Below are positions 1 to 19,643 of a DNA stretch of 64,000 nt, piece after piece. The notes beneath the pieces were generated by a model, which did not search any database, was not told where the DNA came from, and was given only the letters and a program-made list of their open reading frames with translations. The position numbers were made by a program, and so were the translations under genes. Source of the stretch: Brachyhypopomus gauderio (taxonomy: Eukaryota; Chordata; Actinopteri; Gymnotiformes; Hypopomidae). The stretch spans positions 31,952,971-32,016,970 of the forward strand of contig NC_135214.1 in assembly GCF_052324685.1 (NCBI RefSeq), given 5' to 3'. The stretch's first letter is position 1; each line of letters opens with the position of its first letter.

Positions 1-345
1 CATTCTCTCCAACTAATAGGACTCTCATTAGGCATGCAAAACATTGTTGTGAGAAGAAAGACAGACAAGAACCAAGCAGACATTCACCAATGAGCAACCA
101 AAACAGATAAGAAAATAAGAAAACTGCAGTGACCAGCGGCTGTGGAATGAGGGAGAGCTGTCGTTAGGGAATAGATCTATAATGACCAGTGACGGTGGTG
201 CTGGCAGTGGGATGCTGGGAAATTGAGGAAGAGGCAGAGGACAGGCTCACATTAGGGCTAGCAGGATTGTGACAGATTAACATACAAGTTACCATAAAAG
301 GTCACCCCAAAAAGTGTAATAATTAAACACACAGGAGTATGATCC

Positions 346-2580
346 CATCAACACCCTCAGCACCTGGGGAATAGAATCTTATTCCAGTGTCACCTGGTTT
401 GAGAAACTTCAATTTTGTGGTGATCCCCAAATTCAGGTCACATTTTATTCCTTTCAGTACAACTGTTTAGCTTGTGTTGATGTACATATTCAAGTTGTAT
501 AACACTACACCAAACCATATTTTTTGTTTGTTTGTTTTTTTTTGGTAGGTTTTCTTTGTGATCAAAAAAATCTGGCTCTGTCCAGATAACGACAACTTGA
601 TCAGAAATGTCCTGGAAAGCCTCTTCATAGCCCCAAATCATATACTTTGTTCTTCAGATAATAATTACACAACAGAAGCATAGACACCTGTGAAAATATG
701 CAAAGAATGCTTTAATCATATCTCATCAATCTACCTTCCTTCCTTCTAAGCAACAGTTACTGTAGCAACCACACAGGATTCCTCCCACTGTAAGTAAAAC
801 CATTTTGTTTTGTATTTGGTTTGTTTGTTTTTTTTTGTTCATTCTTACATTGGATGAAATGTTATTCTGAGAAAAAACTGGCCTGTTAGGATTCCAGCAT
901 GTTACGTGCAATCTCTAGTAAAACTTTCCCTAGTACCACTAAGCATTTTTAAAAAGAATGCATTTTCAAACACCGACAGGTGTGACACATAAATGATGCA
1001 TATTTAAAAAAATTTCATTTGAATTAAATACATCTCAGCTAACATGGATCTCATCATATTCAAAACCCTAACACACCCATAATTTCACTGGTTTATGGTA
1101 CCAGCAGTGATAGTCTTATAAGGGTTATGAGGAATATGAGTTCTGTTTATATATAGGACACAAACTTGGTGGGACACGCCCACCTAGATGGACTTTCTGC
1201 TACTCTAGAAGGATAGTGATAGAAATCCCAACACACAGCTTCAGTGTAGGGTGACTGGAGTGACTGGTGAAGACGTTAGGGGAGGGAAGGAGCAGGGATC
1301 ACTCCCGACCCAAATGGGACGGGGATACACGCCCAGAGCCCCTGGCTCCCACAGGGAGACCGGCCCAATTGACTTGCCCAGTCTGGGGAACCAGGAGCTG
1401 TAGTAGCTGTAACACTGTAGTAACAAGAAGCAAGATTGCCTGAAACAGGAAGAAGGTTTCCCTCCTGTTGACTGACAGACAGGGGGACTCTTCCCCAACA
1501 GAAACACTCAGACTGAGACACCAAGGAGAGACTCGCAGAACAGAGGAGAAAAAAGTATTCTTTCATTTTGTAAATATCTATTATTTTTATTTCTATTTTT
1601 AATTTGGATTTTAATGCAATTGTTATTTTTCTTTTTTGTGTGTCTTACTTATTTGTATTATTAGTATAATTCTTATTTTTACCTCATGCAGAGTTTTTTA
1701 AAAACACTAAAAAATGGTTTTTTTTTTTGTGTAGGACTAAGCTTTATCTGGGTCTGGGAAACTGGAAAACAACACCCCGAGAACATATTAAATTTTAGGT
1801 ATTTTAGGAGTAACTACAGTGACAACAAATGCCATTCATACCTATGTTTTCAGAAGTTACTTAATTGGTTAGAGAATCTTAACTTTTGTCCTTGTGGTCA
1901 CACCTACTACTTAGGTTAAAACATTGTTGACTGATATAAAAAAAGAAAACCTATAGACTTCTTTTAGTCACACCCAAGATGTAATCATTGAAAGCAAGGG
2001 AGGATGGTGTCATCGATACTGTCAGCACCTCTGAAATGTAATCTTACTCTACATGCATAGGTAGCACTCCAACATACACCTCTGGAATTTTATCTTACTC
2101 CACTGACTTCTGGTCGGACTGTAAGCATATGACAGTGGAATGAGGTTTAATTCCACAGGTGTAGGTGCTGATGGTGTTGGTGACACCTTGCCAAAAGTAT
2201 TTGTCAGTCATGAAAACCTGACGTAAAGCAGGTATCTCACCAAGGTGTGTTTCTCATGGTGGGAATAATAATACTACACTTACTCACTTCTCATCTCTGC
2301 CTTCACTCCTGCATCTACTGAGTGTTTCTCAGTGTGAACGTTTAAACATGAAAGACGTGGTCTAGCAGAACTCAGCTAACAGCTAACAAAGCATCACAAC
2401 ACGTCAAACACATCACAAGTCAAAGAACTAGCTATGTTTAAAATGAATGAGATTTAAAGATGGGAATGACCAAAGTGTGACCACAAAGATGGTCACACAC
2501 ACTGCCTTAAGATCCTCTGACCAGATGAGAATAAAATAAGTTTGAAGTCAATTTCAGAGGTGTAAGTGTTGATGGTTCGG
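346..2580. repeat. Dispersed short repeat, five copies in both orientations
   Basis: A motif close to CACCTSTGGAATTNNATCTT followed by AYTCCACTG recurs at about 346-404 (+), 2011-2050 (+), 2062-2106 (+), 2131-2187 (-) and 2527-2580 (-). The third and fourth copies face each other and form an imperfect inverted repeat with arms of about 30 bp. Some copies are preceded by a shared CATCAACACC-like stretch. This may be the remains of a non-autonomous transposon or its subterminal repeats; I cannot name the family. Confidence 0.5.
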
Positions 2581-3154
2581 ACCACATTTTTGGTGCCGAC
2601 TGCAAACGTAACATGGAACAGGAGTGTGTAGCTCAACAATGATTGCATGCATTGAAACATTCAATGCAAAATAAATAAATACAAATACTAAAGCAGATTT
2701 GTAAAACACTGAATGCAGTTGGCATGCTGATCAAACAGATCACATATTTCACACTTGCAACCCAGTGACCCATGACTCTGACCTCTTGGTCCCTATTCAG
2801 ATGTGCTCTTTCTAATGGCTTTTAGGCAGAATGGTGTGCACTGAGGACTGGGTAGGGACTTTCCTATGTAATGGGAAATAATAAGTCTACATTGTTTGAC
2901 CATTGCACCATACCAGTGCAGTCCATACCTAAACCCTTTTTACGGCCCTTGACCCTTTCATTGACACCCCAGACTTTTACGCTATGTCTATGATTACAAT
3001 TACTGATATGTGGTTCTGAATAAGTCTCTCTCCAAATCTCTCTCTGAACCACTGTGGTTGTCTAACATTCATAAACTGCGCAGTTCACAGACGAGGCTAC
3101 AATATCGCTGCCAGAAACTTTGACATTGTACCCTAAGGTGGCCACAAAACACCA

Positions 3155-3378
3155 CTGCCCTCTGCTGGCCACCAGAAACACTACATCAGAACAGTTTGCG
3201 CTATTACTGTACTTGATTGTGCCCAGTCACCGAAGCACAGTTTTCTGTTCAGCAGTGGCGTAGGTTTCATTTCAGCACTTTTTAATATCATAGTCACTCA
3301 CAAAGAACATGAATATTCATTACTGGGCCCACTGTCTATTGGGTTTGCAAACCCCGTACCACAACACCAGAGGGCGGC
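3155..3378. promoter_or_regulatory. Two divergent CTCF-like motifs upstream of ABTB1
   Basis: At 3157-3168 the plus strand reads GCCCTCTGCTGG, which is the reverse complement of the CTCF core. At 3365-3378 it reads CACCAGAGGGCGGC, the core in forward orientation. They lie about 200 bp apart, pointing away from each other, 240-460 bp before the ABTB1 start codon. Binding is inferred from motif resemblance only. Confidence 0.4.
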
Positions 3379-3620
3379 GATGAGCAAAGTGCGTTTTATC
3401 GCTGGCAAACTCGATGGTACACTGAGCCGTGTTCCTGTTTACGTCTGGGTGATATTTCAGAGAAAACACAGACGACCGTAAACCTGCCACAGACAGCGCC
3501 TCAAAACAAGAGGTTTACAACTTATTTTAGAGTAACGCCAGCGACACAGCGGTCACGACTCCTCCTGTCGTTAAGGCAGGCCGCTTCAATGCATTTCAGA
3601 GAACCATTATCACCGCGGAG

Positions 3621-10198
<6,578 letters not shown>

Positions 10199-13100
10199 GG
10201 GGGCGGGGCACTGAGATCGAGAGTGACAGGAGACAGGCTGCCTGTTTTAGACCCCAACAGTCTGCCATAAAGGTTCTGCTGTACAGCTGAAGTTCACATG
10301 CATACATGTGCACACAGTATATTGTGATAGCGCTAGTTTGTGTTGGGTGAAATCTGAGCAATCTCTGATTGGCTCCTTAGTAATACTTTGAGTTAGTCTT
10401 CTTCAGATCCATTGAATCCAATGAAGTCATATTCATTTTTAGCACAATAATGTAGTAATATAGTTCCGTTTGAAATAAGTGCCCTTTATCGTGGTGGAAA
10501 ACATTTGGGCAAAAGTGCTTCCTTACATACTTTGCTATAATAGTGATGTCATGAAACTCTGCATGCATTCGTAGATGCACGTTGGGCTACAGCACAACCC
10601 ACATTGTTTTCTGGACGTTTAACATTGCGCAAATATGTTTCGGCATATGAGGAGATTTTGCAGGGCGGCATCACTGTGTTCTGGGTCTTGTGAGATTCAG
10701 AGAGGTCATTTGATTTATGGGGTTTGCCTATAAAACATAAGGCACCTTGTTTGTGCGTTTATTATCCGATACAATGTCTAACAAAAAAAGTGTTTAGACG
10801 AACTGCAGGACGTGCGATGGCGTCTGTTTTATTTCCTGGTGCACTGATGGGTTTTTGAAAATGCATGTAGTGAACAAGAGTGGTGAACTGCCGCGTGTGT
10901 TGTGACATCGCTGAGCTGGAGGCGCAGATCCCTAAATATACACACCTGTGTGTAGCTGCTTCCAAACACAGGCAGTGTGCTGTACACCTGACACTCTTAA
11001 AAGCAGTCCTTAAGGAGCACTCTCCCCGGCTCTGCTGCCTGCCTCTCCTGGGGCATCTGAAGGTGGTAGTCGGCTTTCTATAGGTCTTGATTACCTGCCT
11101 TGGGTGTGCGCTGGGAGACGGAGTGGAGCTGAAACCGTGGCACAGGCTTGATCTGGACTGGTGTTATTTCTCTTGCATTTCTCATTTATTAACCTGTGCA
11201 ATATTGTGTTACAGTCTCATGTGTGACGTGTATGCGCGTATGGTGTTTGTGTATTATTTTTTTTGTTTGGTTTTGTTTTAAACCATACTTCATTTTTATT
11301 CTGTGGCGGCAACAATGCATAATCTCAGATTGAGGTCTGAAATATGTCTCTAGTGTGTTTGGCTTTCTTGTGCGTGTTGGCGGGTGGGATGTCTGAGTTT
11401 AACAGCCGCCCAGAAAAGGCCTTATCCAAGGCTTTCTTAGTAGCACTTAGAATTCTGCATGAAATTTGCTACACATGAGCAATGTGACTATGTAGAAAAA
11501 CAGGCTACATAGAAGCAAATAAATGATTATATTATGAATCCTGCTTATTTTCGTTTGTTTTGTTTTTTAAAAATTTCCATTGACCAAATCGTAAGACTGA
11601 TAGAGTCCACAGACAATACTCAGCTTTGCCTACAGGGGGTGCCATACAAACACAACAAATATCTTGCAGGTACATTTCTGTCTATTTTTGTCTATTCGGT
11701 GTTTGCTTTTTTTCATCTCAGTTTTACCTAGTGAAAATTAGTTCTTTTGTCATGGTCATAACATGAATTTCTTACTTCAGACCCTTGATAATCAAGACTT
11801 GCGTTTTTACAGTATAGTAAGTTCCTGTAGTCTTTGGAGAGTGTGTGTGTCTGTATTATATATGTAATATTGAGGACCTGCGTGTGCCTGTGTGTGTGTG
11901 GACTTGTAACTCACCCACATACACCTCTCAACATTTCCTCATTCCCCTATAACTGCTCATCACAGATATTCGTTTACCTCAGCTAAAGCATTCCCCAATA
12001 TTAATATCCACAAACAAGCACAGCTGCACACACACACACACACACCTTCATGCTGGAGCTCTTTGATTTGTAGAGATGAAGAAAGGTCCTCATCAGGCCT
12101 TTATATGCTTCTCTAGGCGATAGGGAGCAAAAGGATCTCCATGGCAACTGGCTTGAGAGAGACGGAGTGAGAGGTTGACATAGCAGAATTTCCTTTTCTG
12201 ACATATATTTGCAGCACACTGTGTGTGTGTGTGAGAGAGAGTGAGAGAGAGAGAGAGAGAGAGAAAAAGACTCGGGTCTGAGTCACGATCCAGCGCAGAA
12301 ACATGTCCTGAATCTTTAACCAAGCAGACAGCACAGAGTGTATAAATGTCTTTAATGTGAGAGCATTGACTGGTACACTCCCCTCTCCTGCGTCTCCCAG
12401 CAAGCGCATGTGCACGTGTGTCCTCACTCTGATTAAATGTGCTTTTTCCAAAACATAATCCCTGTGTGAGAAGAGATGACCCTTGATGCAATCTGCTTGG
12501 GATTGATTGATGAGACTCCACATCTGAGCCTCTGTTGCTTCCTGTCCAATGTTTGCTCATATGATGTGAAGATCAGAATATTTCCACAGTTCCACTGAAA
12601 TACCCCCCCTGCTCTCATATAATGAAGACCATTGACACAGACCATTGTGGTCTATAGTAATTTCACTCATGCCTACTTACAGTTTTCAAAATACAATTAA
12701 TCTTCCCTCATCCCCTGTTCTCTGTGTAGCCTGGGTTGCTCTTTAATCCTTTTAAGTATTTTGGAACCTGAGATTATGGAATATTCCCATTCTAGAGATC
12801 AATATCTATTTTTAGCATTCAACAGATGCTATTGGTCGATCTAATCTAACTTTAGTGATCTACCAGTCATACTGGTTGACTTGTTGTCCTGAAGGTTTAG
12901 GGACATCATCCAGTAAAGTTTATGTATGTGTGAAACCTTTTGTTTTTGTGAACACACTTCCTTAGCAATGACTGAGCTGGGGTGTACTGAAGTTAGTCAA
13001 TCATTCTGCTAAATATGAAAGCGCTAACCACTTCAACATGGGCTAATTAGCTATGGTTATTCCAGTCTTTAGACCAGGGTCAGGCACTGTTAACCCAGCT

Positions 13101-13869
13101 AATGAGGCAGAGGAACATTGATAATATCTCCCTTGATAATTAGTCTGTTAGTGCTATACATTTTAAAAGCACATTAAGCTCTCTACGGGTACTTTATAAA
13201 GGGACAGCTGATGTCCAGTAGTTCTTTAAAAATGATTAAACATGATGTAAAGTGGATATCAAACAATATCAAACAAATTTCATGTATTTTTTATATAAAC
13301 CTATGGCTATATAAACTTAAATCATAAACGTAAAACTATATATCTTACAATGCACTATTCAAAGTAGATTTGAATAGATTTGTAAGGCAAGTTACACCTG
13401 TGAATGCAGTGAAGCCATAATGTAAATCAGAAGTAAAATGGTTTCATTTGTATATGGTGTTTTTGAGGTCTCTCAGTAGTTTGTTTCCATGAACTTGTCC
13501 AAAGGTGAACCTGTTTGTCCCTAGAGAGAGAACTGCTCATTCTTCTCATAAGAACCTCAGCTGAGCATTACATTATGTGAACACTGTTGCTGTTGTTTTT
13601 GTTTTTTTGGTTTACGGTTTTGGTACTTCAAGATGAGCAACTGAACACTTACAGCAGTGCTGGTGAAGACGACTGGTACAGTTTCCTTTGTAGTTTTCCT
13701 TATGCTTTCCCATGTTGTCTGAGTTGAGAAAGGGCATAGGAGTTGGGTGCTGGGTTGAATCAGACATGAAAAGTACTAAACCATGCATTTACTCTGGCCA
13801 AGACACTTTATGCATTCAGTGTTTAAAACACATAAAACATTCCTGGATCCTTAGCATGTTTTACTGTAA
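10199..13869. other. ABTB1 3' flank and intergenic DNA, no gene seen
   Basis: The first part is probably ABTB1 3'UTR. Beyond about 11.5 kb I see only short frames without domain similarity and a (GA)n tract at 12228-12261. The 155-codon minus-strand frame near 12.1-12.5 kb crosses that GA repeat and has no recognisable fold. Confidence 0.5.
11518..11523 (+). other. Candidate ABTB1 poly(A) signal
   Basis: An AATAAA lies 1.3 kb after the ABTB1 stop codon in otherwise unremarkable AT-rich DNA. It is a plausible transcript end, but no independent evidence is visible. Confidence 0.35.
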
Positions 13870-14400
13870 GTAGGGTGTACTTTTCCTCAAAGGCTTCTTT
13901 TGTCATCTATAAACATACTAACAGTCTGCAATGCCAAAGGATTTCTGTTTTGGTTTCATCTGTACATAGGACGTTTTCCCAGAAGCATTGTGGATTCTTT
14001 TTGTAGGTTCAGTTGCTCCTCTTTGGCCTTTGGCCACAGAGCCCTTTTTTCTTCAATGTCTTGTGTATGTTATTGGTTTAAAATCATCACTCCAGATGTC
14101 TGTTTGAAGTTTTTGTAGATGTTGTAAATAAATGTTTTTTTTTCTCCCACATTTCAAACAAACCCGTATTCTTTGACCAAAGTTAATCTTTCCACCACAC
14201 CTTGGAAGTTTCTGGACTTTTTCATGTGTAGCAAACTTCTCGATAATGTTTTGAGCTGTTGAAGTAGGCTTACCAAGGTGGTTGGAGATAGGTAGACTGT
14301 TAGTGATTGGTAATAATAGCATTCCTTGTCTACTTTTGCTTTAGATAATGTAAACAAGAAAAATGGAATTAAACCTTTTAAACAATCAAAGCCACCATTC
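13870..14400 (-). mobile_element. Degenerate Tc1/mariner-like transposase relic
   Basis: Read on the minus strand, the piece shows a helix-turn-helix stretch (LGKPTSTAQNIIEKF, then LPRCGGK) typical of the paired-like DNA-binding region of Tc1 transposases. Further along, in another frame, is WENVLCTDETK, the region of the second catalytic Asp. Frameshifts and stop codons separate these parts and the central region is shortened. I could not find clear terminal inverted repeats. It is dead, judged from the broken frame. Confidence 0.8.
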
Positions 14401-16010
14401 ATTGGCTAACTGAAGTCATGTGAGCACTGAAAAGTTTGAATCTGTTGAGTCTAATTTCTAATGTATCACAAATGAGTCAGATCTTTTCGTTTATTTCAAA
14501 CAGAACAAAGGGTGCAAATTATCATGTCCTGGTTATTGTTTTCTCTTCTTTTTTTTTTTACATTTTTTGTCTCGTGCTTTTCTGTATGAAACGTGAATTT
14601 ATTTAGAGCTAAGCTTTTTCACTAAATGTTTTTTCACTTATGCTTCATAAGTGCTTAATAAGTGCTTCATAAATGTTCGAAAAAGAATATATCAAATATA
14701 TATATCACTCTGGCTTCCAGAGTCTATTGATACATGTGTGAAGTAAAAACTAATGTCCTGTGATCTAATGATGTAATGTGTACCTCACAGTGTACATGCG
14801 CTGCCCACGGGTGCAGAGAAAAAGTTGATGCTGTTTATAGGTAAATCGCGGCTGAAATCTGACTGAAGACTCCGTACCATAGTAGCGCATTATATGAGCT
14901 GAGTGTATACACTAGAAGTTCAAGTCCTTGAACTTTGAGGCATTGTAGACTCACAAGGTGAAAGAAATACAGGACTGAACTATTCAGATTGATCCACTCA
15001 CCAAAGATTGTTGTTAAAGGGCAAGCTATTGTAGCATCTGTAGATATGCATAATTAGCTCTTTACCAAAGTATCAATTAAACCCACAACCATTCCACCTC
15101 GTGGAGAACACATTACAAAAACACAAAGGTAGCAGTGCCTAAAAACACAGTGAAGTAGCTCTGCTCTGTTTCAACAAGGATTTGTTACAGCAAGTGTGAC
15201 TCTGTTTCAGTTGTGCATTAAAAACATAACCAGAACATAAGGGAGGTTTTCTAAAGTGACGTATTAGACAGCTTTGCTTGAACAAATTCATTACCAGCCA
15301 TTTGTGAAACAGGGGAATTGACACCCACTGCTCAGTGCAGGACAGAAAAAGTCCTTGGTTACCAAGGCAACATTTTCAGACCAATGTGGTTTGTAATAAA
15401 TGTTTTACATCTTGTCATTCTGTAATATTAAACAAAGTAATACAACAGAAAATGGAACAATAAATAAATATGATAAGGGAAAATGACCACATGTGCTAAC
15501 ATCTCTGGTGACCATCCTGCACCTTAATACCAATGGTGTCCACCTATCAACCATTTACAGTTCCTTATAAATACGCCTCATAAAATTTCTCCATTTTGTC
15601 TTTGTAAAGTATTATTTCATTTGCTCAGTATACTGAGCATTTTTTGTTTTCTCCCAAGTTTCCTTGTTTTTTTTCAATCTTTGCCTGTTTGTGTCTCTAC
15701 TGATTCATTTTTGAACCTTGGTTCACCTGGGCTTTTATTTTAACTCTGCCTATTGCTTGAATACTCCAGTGTCATAGATCAACGTGACATAAATCCTCAC
15801 CATGCTATGGATGCAGCAGACCACTAAGCTGGTTTAGAGCAACAGGAGGACAGCAAAGATGGACAAAACCCTTTCAGTCCCCCCTCCTCATCAGAAAATC
15901 CCCACCAGTCTGTTATGCCAGTGGCAGTACCAGAGAGAAACGATGCCTTTATTTATTTTAGATTCAGGATTAAAAACCAGAGAAGCACATTCCTGAGCAG
16001 TAGCACTGTG
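14401..16010. other. Intergenic DNA, no feature seen
   Basis: AT-rich DNA with no recognised exon, RNA gene or repeat end apart from short poly(T) runs. Confidence 0.5.
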
Positions 16011-17039
16011 GCATAGTTGCCACCAAACCAGAGCTGTTTAAAAGTCACAAAATACAAGTCCAAGTCAAGTCACAGGTCTTTAGGCTAGAGCTTCAGTCAA
16101 GTCAGGAAGCTTTAGACTGGAGTTCAAGTAAAGTCACAAGTCTTTTGACTAGAGTTCAAGTTATGTCTCAAATCAATACCAGGATACGTTTAAGCACCTG
16201 AGATGGAAAAATAATTATTTAATATATTACTTTGGTAGTTACTATTATCGGCTTTCCCCTTTATTGGCCACTTCCACGTATTGCATATTTTCTGTGTCTG
16301 TGTCCAATACCCTTAGAGAAATTTATAAAAACGTAAGCACTCGTCTCAGAATGAATTAAATATTATTTTTTGAAAAAAATAACATCTGAAAACTATTTAA
16401 ATATGACTAACAACGGTGTAATTTTGTGTGCTCAAAACCGTATAGCACGCGTCACTCATTTTCGTTCCGCGGTTATTCAAACGATCTTAACGTGGTGGGA
16501 GATACTGGGGGACAAACATCTGTTAGTTACGAAGTAAACAATATCATCATTACGGACATTAATTTACACACATATCGCTCCTGTAAAACAATAATTGTGG
16601 CGAGTAAAATGTTTTATTTACAGTTAAAATGTCGATTGTTGTTTTGATGTTTGTTTACAAGAGGCAACTACGCTAATTGGGGCTACTACGTTAGCTATAA
16701 TGACAGCTAAGTGTCTAACGTAAACTAAACAAACCTACCCGGGTGTGTTTTCAGGTGCCTTATGAAGTTTGATGTGGTCTTTCCGGTATCTTAATTTGTT
16801 TCCCACATTCTTTACACGTTGCATCCTCGGTGAAGTTCAAGGATTTAAAACTCCCTATAGCTAAACAGTCCCACCAGGATTTCGCGGGCCTTTTTTGTGA
16901 TTGTTGCGGGCTAAAATGTTTGATGTTGCGGGTGTTTTTCAAAAAAATTGCGATGGAAGTTGCGATGTGTTTTTGCTTTTTTGTGAGTACATTGCAATAG
17001 GGAGTAAATGTTGTATGGTTTCCTCTATTTAGTAGTCCA

Positions 17040-17307
17040 TTTTAACTTTTCAAGATCACTTGGAGTGAGATTTGAGATTTGGGGGGGGGGGTTAGCGAAT
17101 GTAAGTTGTAACAGGGCGGCCTGTAAAATGGACACAAATTAAGTATTATATCGAGATCGATCGCTAGTGGTTGGCGCCAGAGCGAACTAGTAACTCATAG
17201 ATATGGATCAGAGATAAATAAACTAGATTTTTTTTCGGCGTGAGAAATCGGATGTGTGGCGTGTGAGCGTGTGAAGACGGTCAAATGCGTGAGAGTTGGC
17301 AACCCTG
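17040..17307. mobile_element. CAGGGTTGCCAA-type MITE, copy 1 (left end decayed)
   Basis: Its interior closely matches 20310-20589, sharing for example GTGGTTGGCGCCAGAGCGAA and the run through GTGAGAAATCGGATGTGTGG. The right end is intact (GTTGGCAACCCTG). The left inverted repeat is diverged or lost. Confidence 0.8.
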
Positions 17308-17396
17308 ATTTATTTATTTATGGGTATTATGCTTCTTATAAAACCCCTGGTTTTAACACTTCAAGCAATGATTTTATTTCTCTTACTCTATGTCAG

Positions 17397-18210
17397 GGAT
17401 GTCAAAGTCAAATACACCGAGGGCCAAAAAACCAAATTTGCTACAAGCCGAGGGTTCAATGTTTATTAAAACATATTGAAATGATTGCACATAGCCTATT
17501 GAACCAAGACCTAACACAGTGTATATTATTTAATGCCTAAATGAATAAATCATTTTTTTCTTATAGATCTGTCAGTAATTTCAAGTGAAAACATTTTTCA
17601 ACAAGCAAACAGATAAAAACAAACTTCCTTCAAAGAAAACGTGTCTTGTACATTAAATGAATAAAGTAATAAAGGTTTGAAAAGTGCTGGAATTTAGGCT
17701 AAAGTACTTGAAAATGCTTGAAATTGTAACGACTTCGTTTCACAACAAATCTGTCTGACTGAACAGTTCTCTTGTATTACGTTAACAAATACGAGCCTCT
17801 TGTAATTCCAGGACGAAACATGAGAGAATGTGAAGACGTTAAGATTGGGCGTTTTGAAAATAAACTACCATTAAATAATGTGAATAAAAAAGCGAATTAT
17901 TTCGAATCATTTCGACTATATGTATAAATATTTAACTTAATTAAGTTTAACTGGTGCGCGCAGTTACAAAATTCGAGAGGTGCACGACCTTGCGCGACAG
18001 CGTGCGACGCCCTCGCGCACGAGCGGAGCCACTGCGATTACGTCATCTTCGCCGCGCAGACCCTCGCCGCTTGTGTGCGCTGCAGTGACTTCGCGGACTA
18101 CCGTTGCATTGTGGGGAATGTAGTGTATGTGCGTGCAAAACACCATCGGGCGGCTGTGGCCTGCGGGCCGGTTCTAATAGTAATTAAATATCATCCAGGG
18201 TGTCATAGAT
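17397..18210. mobile_element. hAT-like fragment
   Basis: It opens with CAGGGATGTCAAAGTCAAAT followed by GAGGGCC, and near its other end reads CTGCGGGCCGGTTCTAATAG, the vocabulary of a common vertebrate hAT family. No matching right terminus is visible, so it is probably truncated. Confidence 0.5.
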
Positions 18211-19205
18211 AATCGATTCTATCTACTGAAAAAAAACTGTTTATCCCCGCATGTAGTGTACCGGGATACTGCTTTTCGGGATCTTTTTGCCGTTATTTTC
18301 GTCGCTCATGCTGCTTTCAGTCTGCTCCTCTTGAACGTATATACGGAAGTAAGGCGGGAGTTTGTCGACGTCACATCAAGACGACATCAGTGATTGGTCA
18401 AATATGCGGGAAAGTTGCGGTGATTGGCTGAAGTTGCAACACCGCCCTGAATTCGCGGGGTTTGCTTGAAGTTGCGTTGAAGTTGCAAATCGCAACATCG
18501 CGACTTTCTGGAGGGTCTAGCTAAAGGCTCCACGTGCGGTACTCCAGCTTCGTTTGCGTGATGATTCCCTCCAAATTTCCCGCTCTTGACAAACGATGTC
18601 GTGATACGTCGCGAGAAAAGGGGCTGTGGCCCAAATCACTGAAACAAAAGTAAGGAATAATAATAACAAAATAACCACACAAAGAAGGTGTTTTTTTCTA
18701 TAACTTGCACACAATGCCTGGATAACTCTTATTGTTCACAAGTTTATTTTGGACGAGTGCGAGTCGAGTCGAGAGTCATTGGCATACCTGTCAAGTTTTG
18801 TATTTAAAAATACGGGACATTTCCCGTATATGACGTCATCGCCTAATTTGCATAATCAGTTATTTGCATATAGTTGCAATCGAGGCTGTAGGAGAAACGA
18901 AAACATCTTTGGAGTGGCAAAAGTGAAGAAAAAACACCCCAAATATGTTTTGAACTACAAATGAATAAAAAAATAATTTTCTAGTGGTATTTCTAGCTAC
19001 AAATGGGGACATCTCCTGGGCATATTTCTGTGCTTTTAGCCCGCGTTTGTGCTTGGCAGATTGTTCGTGCTGACGGACATCGTTCCTTCCCCCATGAGAG
19101 ACACTAAAATCACAGCTACATATCTTACAGGAGTAGCTATGCCCCTCCATGCTCCTCTTTAGGAAAGTAAATTCCCTGTCCCATTCGGCAAGGTACTCAC
19201 ACGTA

Positions 19206-19393
19206 CAGGGTTGCCAACTCTCACGCATTGAGCGTGAGACACACGCATTTGACCGTTCGCACGCATTTGACCCCCCCCCCCCCCCCCCTCAACAACTTTC
19301 GTTCGCCCCCCCCCCCCGCTCAACAAAATACACTCGCCACCGGCTCCAGGTTAAAATCTCACTCCAAGCGAACGTCAAAAGTTGGCAACCCTG
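19206..19393. mobile_element. CAGGGTTGCCAA-type MITE, nested short copy, 6-bp TSD CACGTA
   Basis: Inverted repeats CAGGGTTGCCAACT lie at both ends, and CACGTA duplications flank them at 19200-19205 and 19394-19399. The centre carries long C runs (19270-19318) instead of the interior seen in the 280-bp copy. It is inserted in the hAT element 18783-19763, so it is the younger of the two. Confidence 0.85.
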
Positions 19394-19498
19394 CACGTAC
19401 GCTTAGCTTTTTTGGCAGGACTGCCTTCTCTCGTTAAATCCATCTCTGATTTGTTGTTCCAGGTTTGCTCACACTAAACCCGCGAGTTTTAATTATTT

Positions 19499-19643
19499 TT
19501 TTTTTAAGCATTCATGTGCCGCGCCAAACAGAATTCTGTCACTAGCCTCGCGAGAACTGTCATCTGCAGTAGTCTGGGTGGCAGTTCTCGCGAGGCTAGT
19601 GACAGAATTCTGTTTGGAGAGGCACATGAATGCTTTAAAAAAA
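19499..19643. repeat. Long near-perfect hairpin inside a hAT element
   Basis: Arms 19499-19559 and 19582-19643 are reverse complements apart from a few positions, around a loop of about 22 bases. Each arm contains CCTCGCGAGA or its complement and ACAGAATTCTGT. Confidence 0.9.

Larger units (their letters stand above)
1..3620. other. Upstream DNA, no gene recognised
   Basis: I see no exon with family similarity on either strand here; the open frames are short and have no recognisable domain. The stretch holds a roughly 45-bp motif repeated five times between 346 and 2580, and two CTCF-like motifs at 3155-3170 and 3365-3378. The last 200 bases before 3621 should contain the ABTB1 promoter and 5'UTR. 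No clear TATA box is visible there. Confidence 0.6.
16866..18517. mobile_element. hAT-type DNA transposon with 8-bp TSD TAGCTAAA
   Basis: Both sides carry the same 8 bases, TAGCTAAA (16858-16865 and 18518-18525). The left end starts CAGTCCCACCAGGATTTCGC, and the right end read backwards starts GACCCTCCAGAAAGTCGCG, an imperfect inverted repeat. No intact transposase is visible. It contains a copy of the CAGGGTTGCCAA repeat (to 17307) and another hAT-like fragment (17397-18210). Removing it rejoins the flanking BED-finger DNA. Confidence 0.8.

Noticed and set aside
1241..1566. Overlapping 88- and 96-codon minus-strand frames upstream of ABTB1
   Set aside because: Low-complexity Ser/Pro-rich translations in two frames with no family resemblance.
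12093..12560. 155-codon minus-strand frame downstream of ABTB1
   Set aside because: It crosses a GA microsatellite, has no domain similarity and no splice or promoter context.
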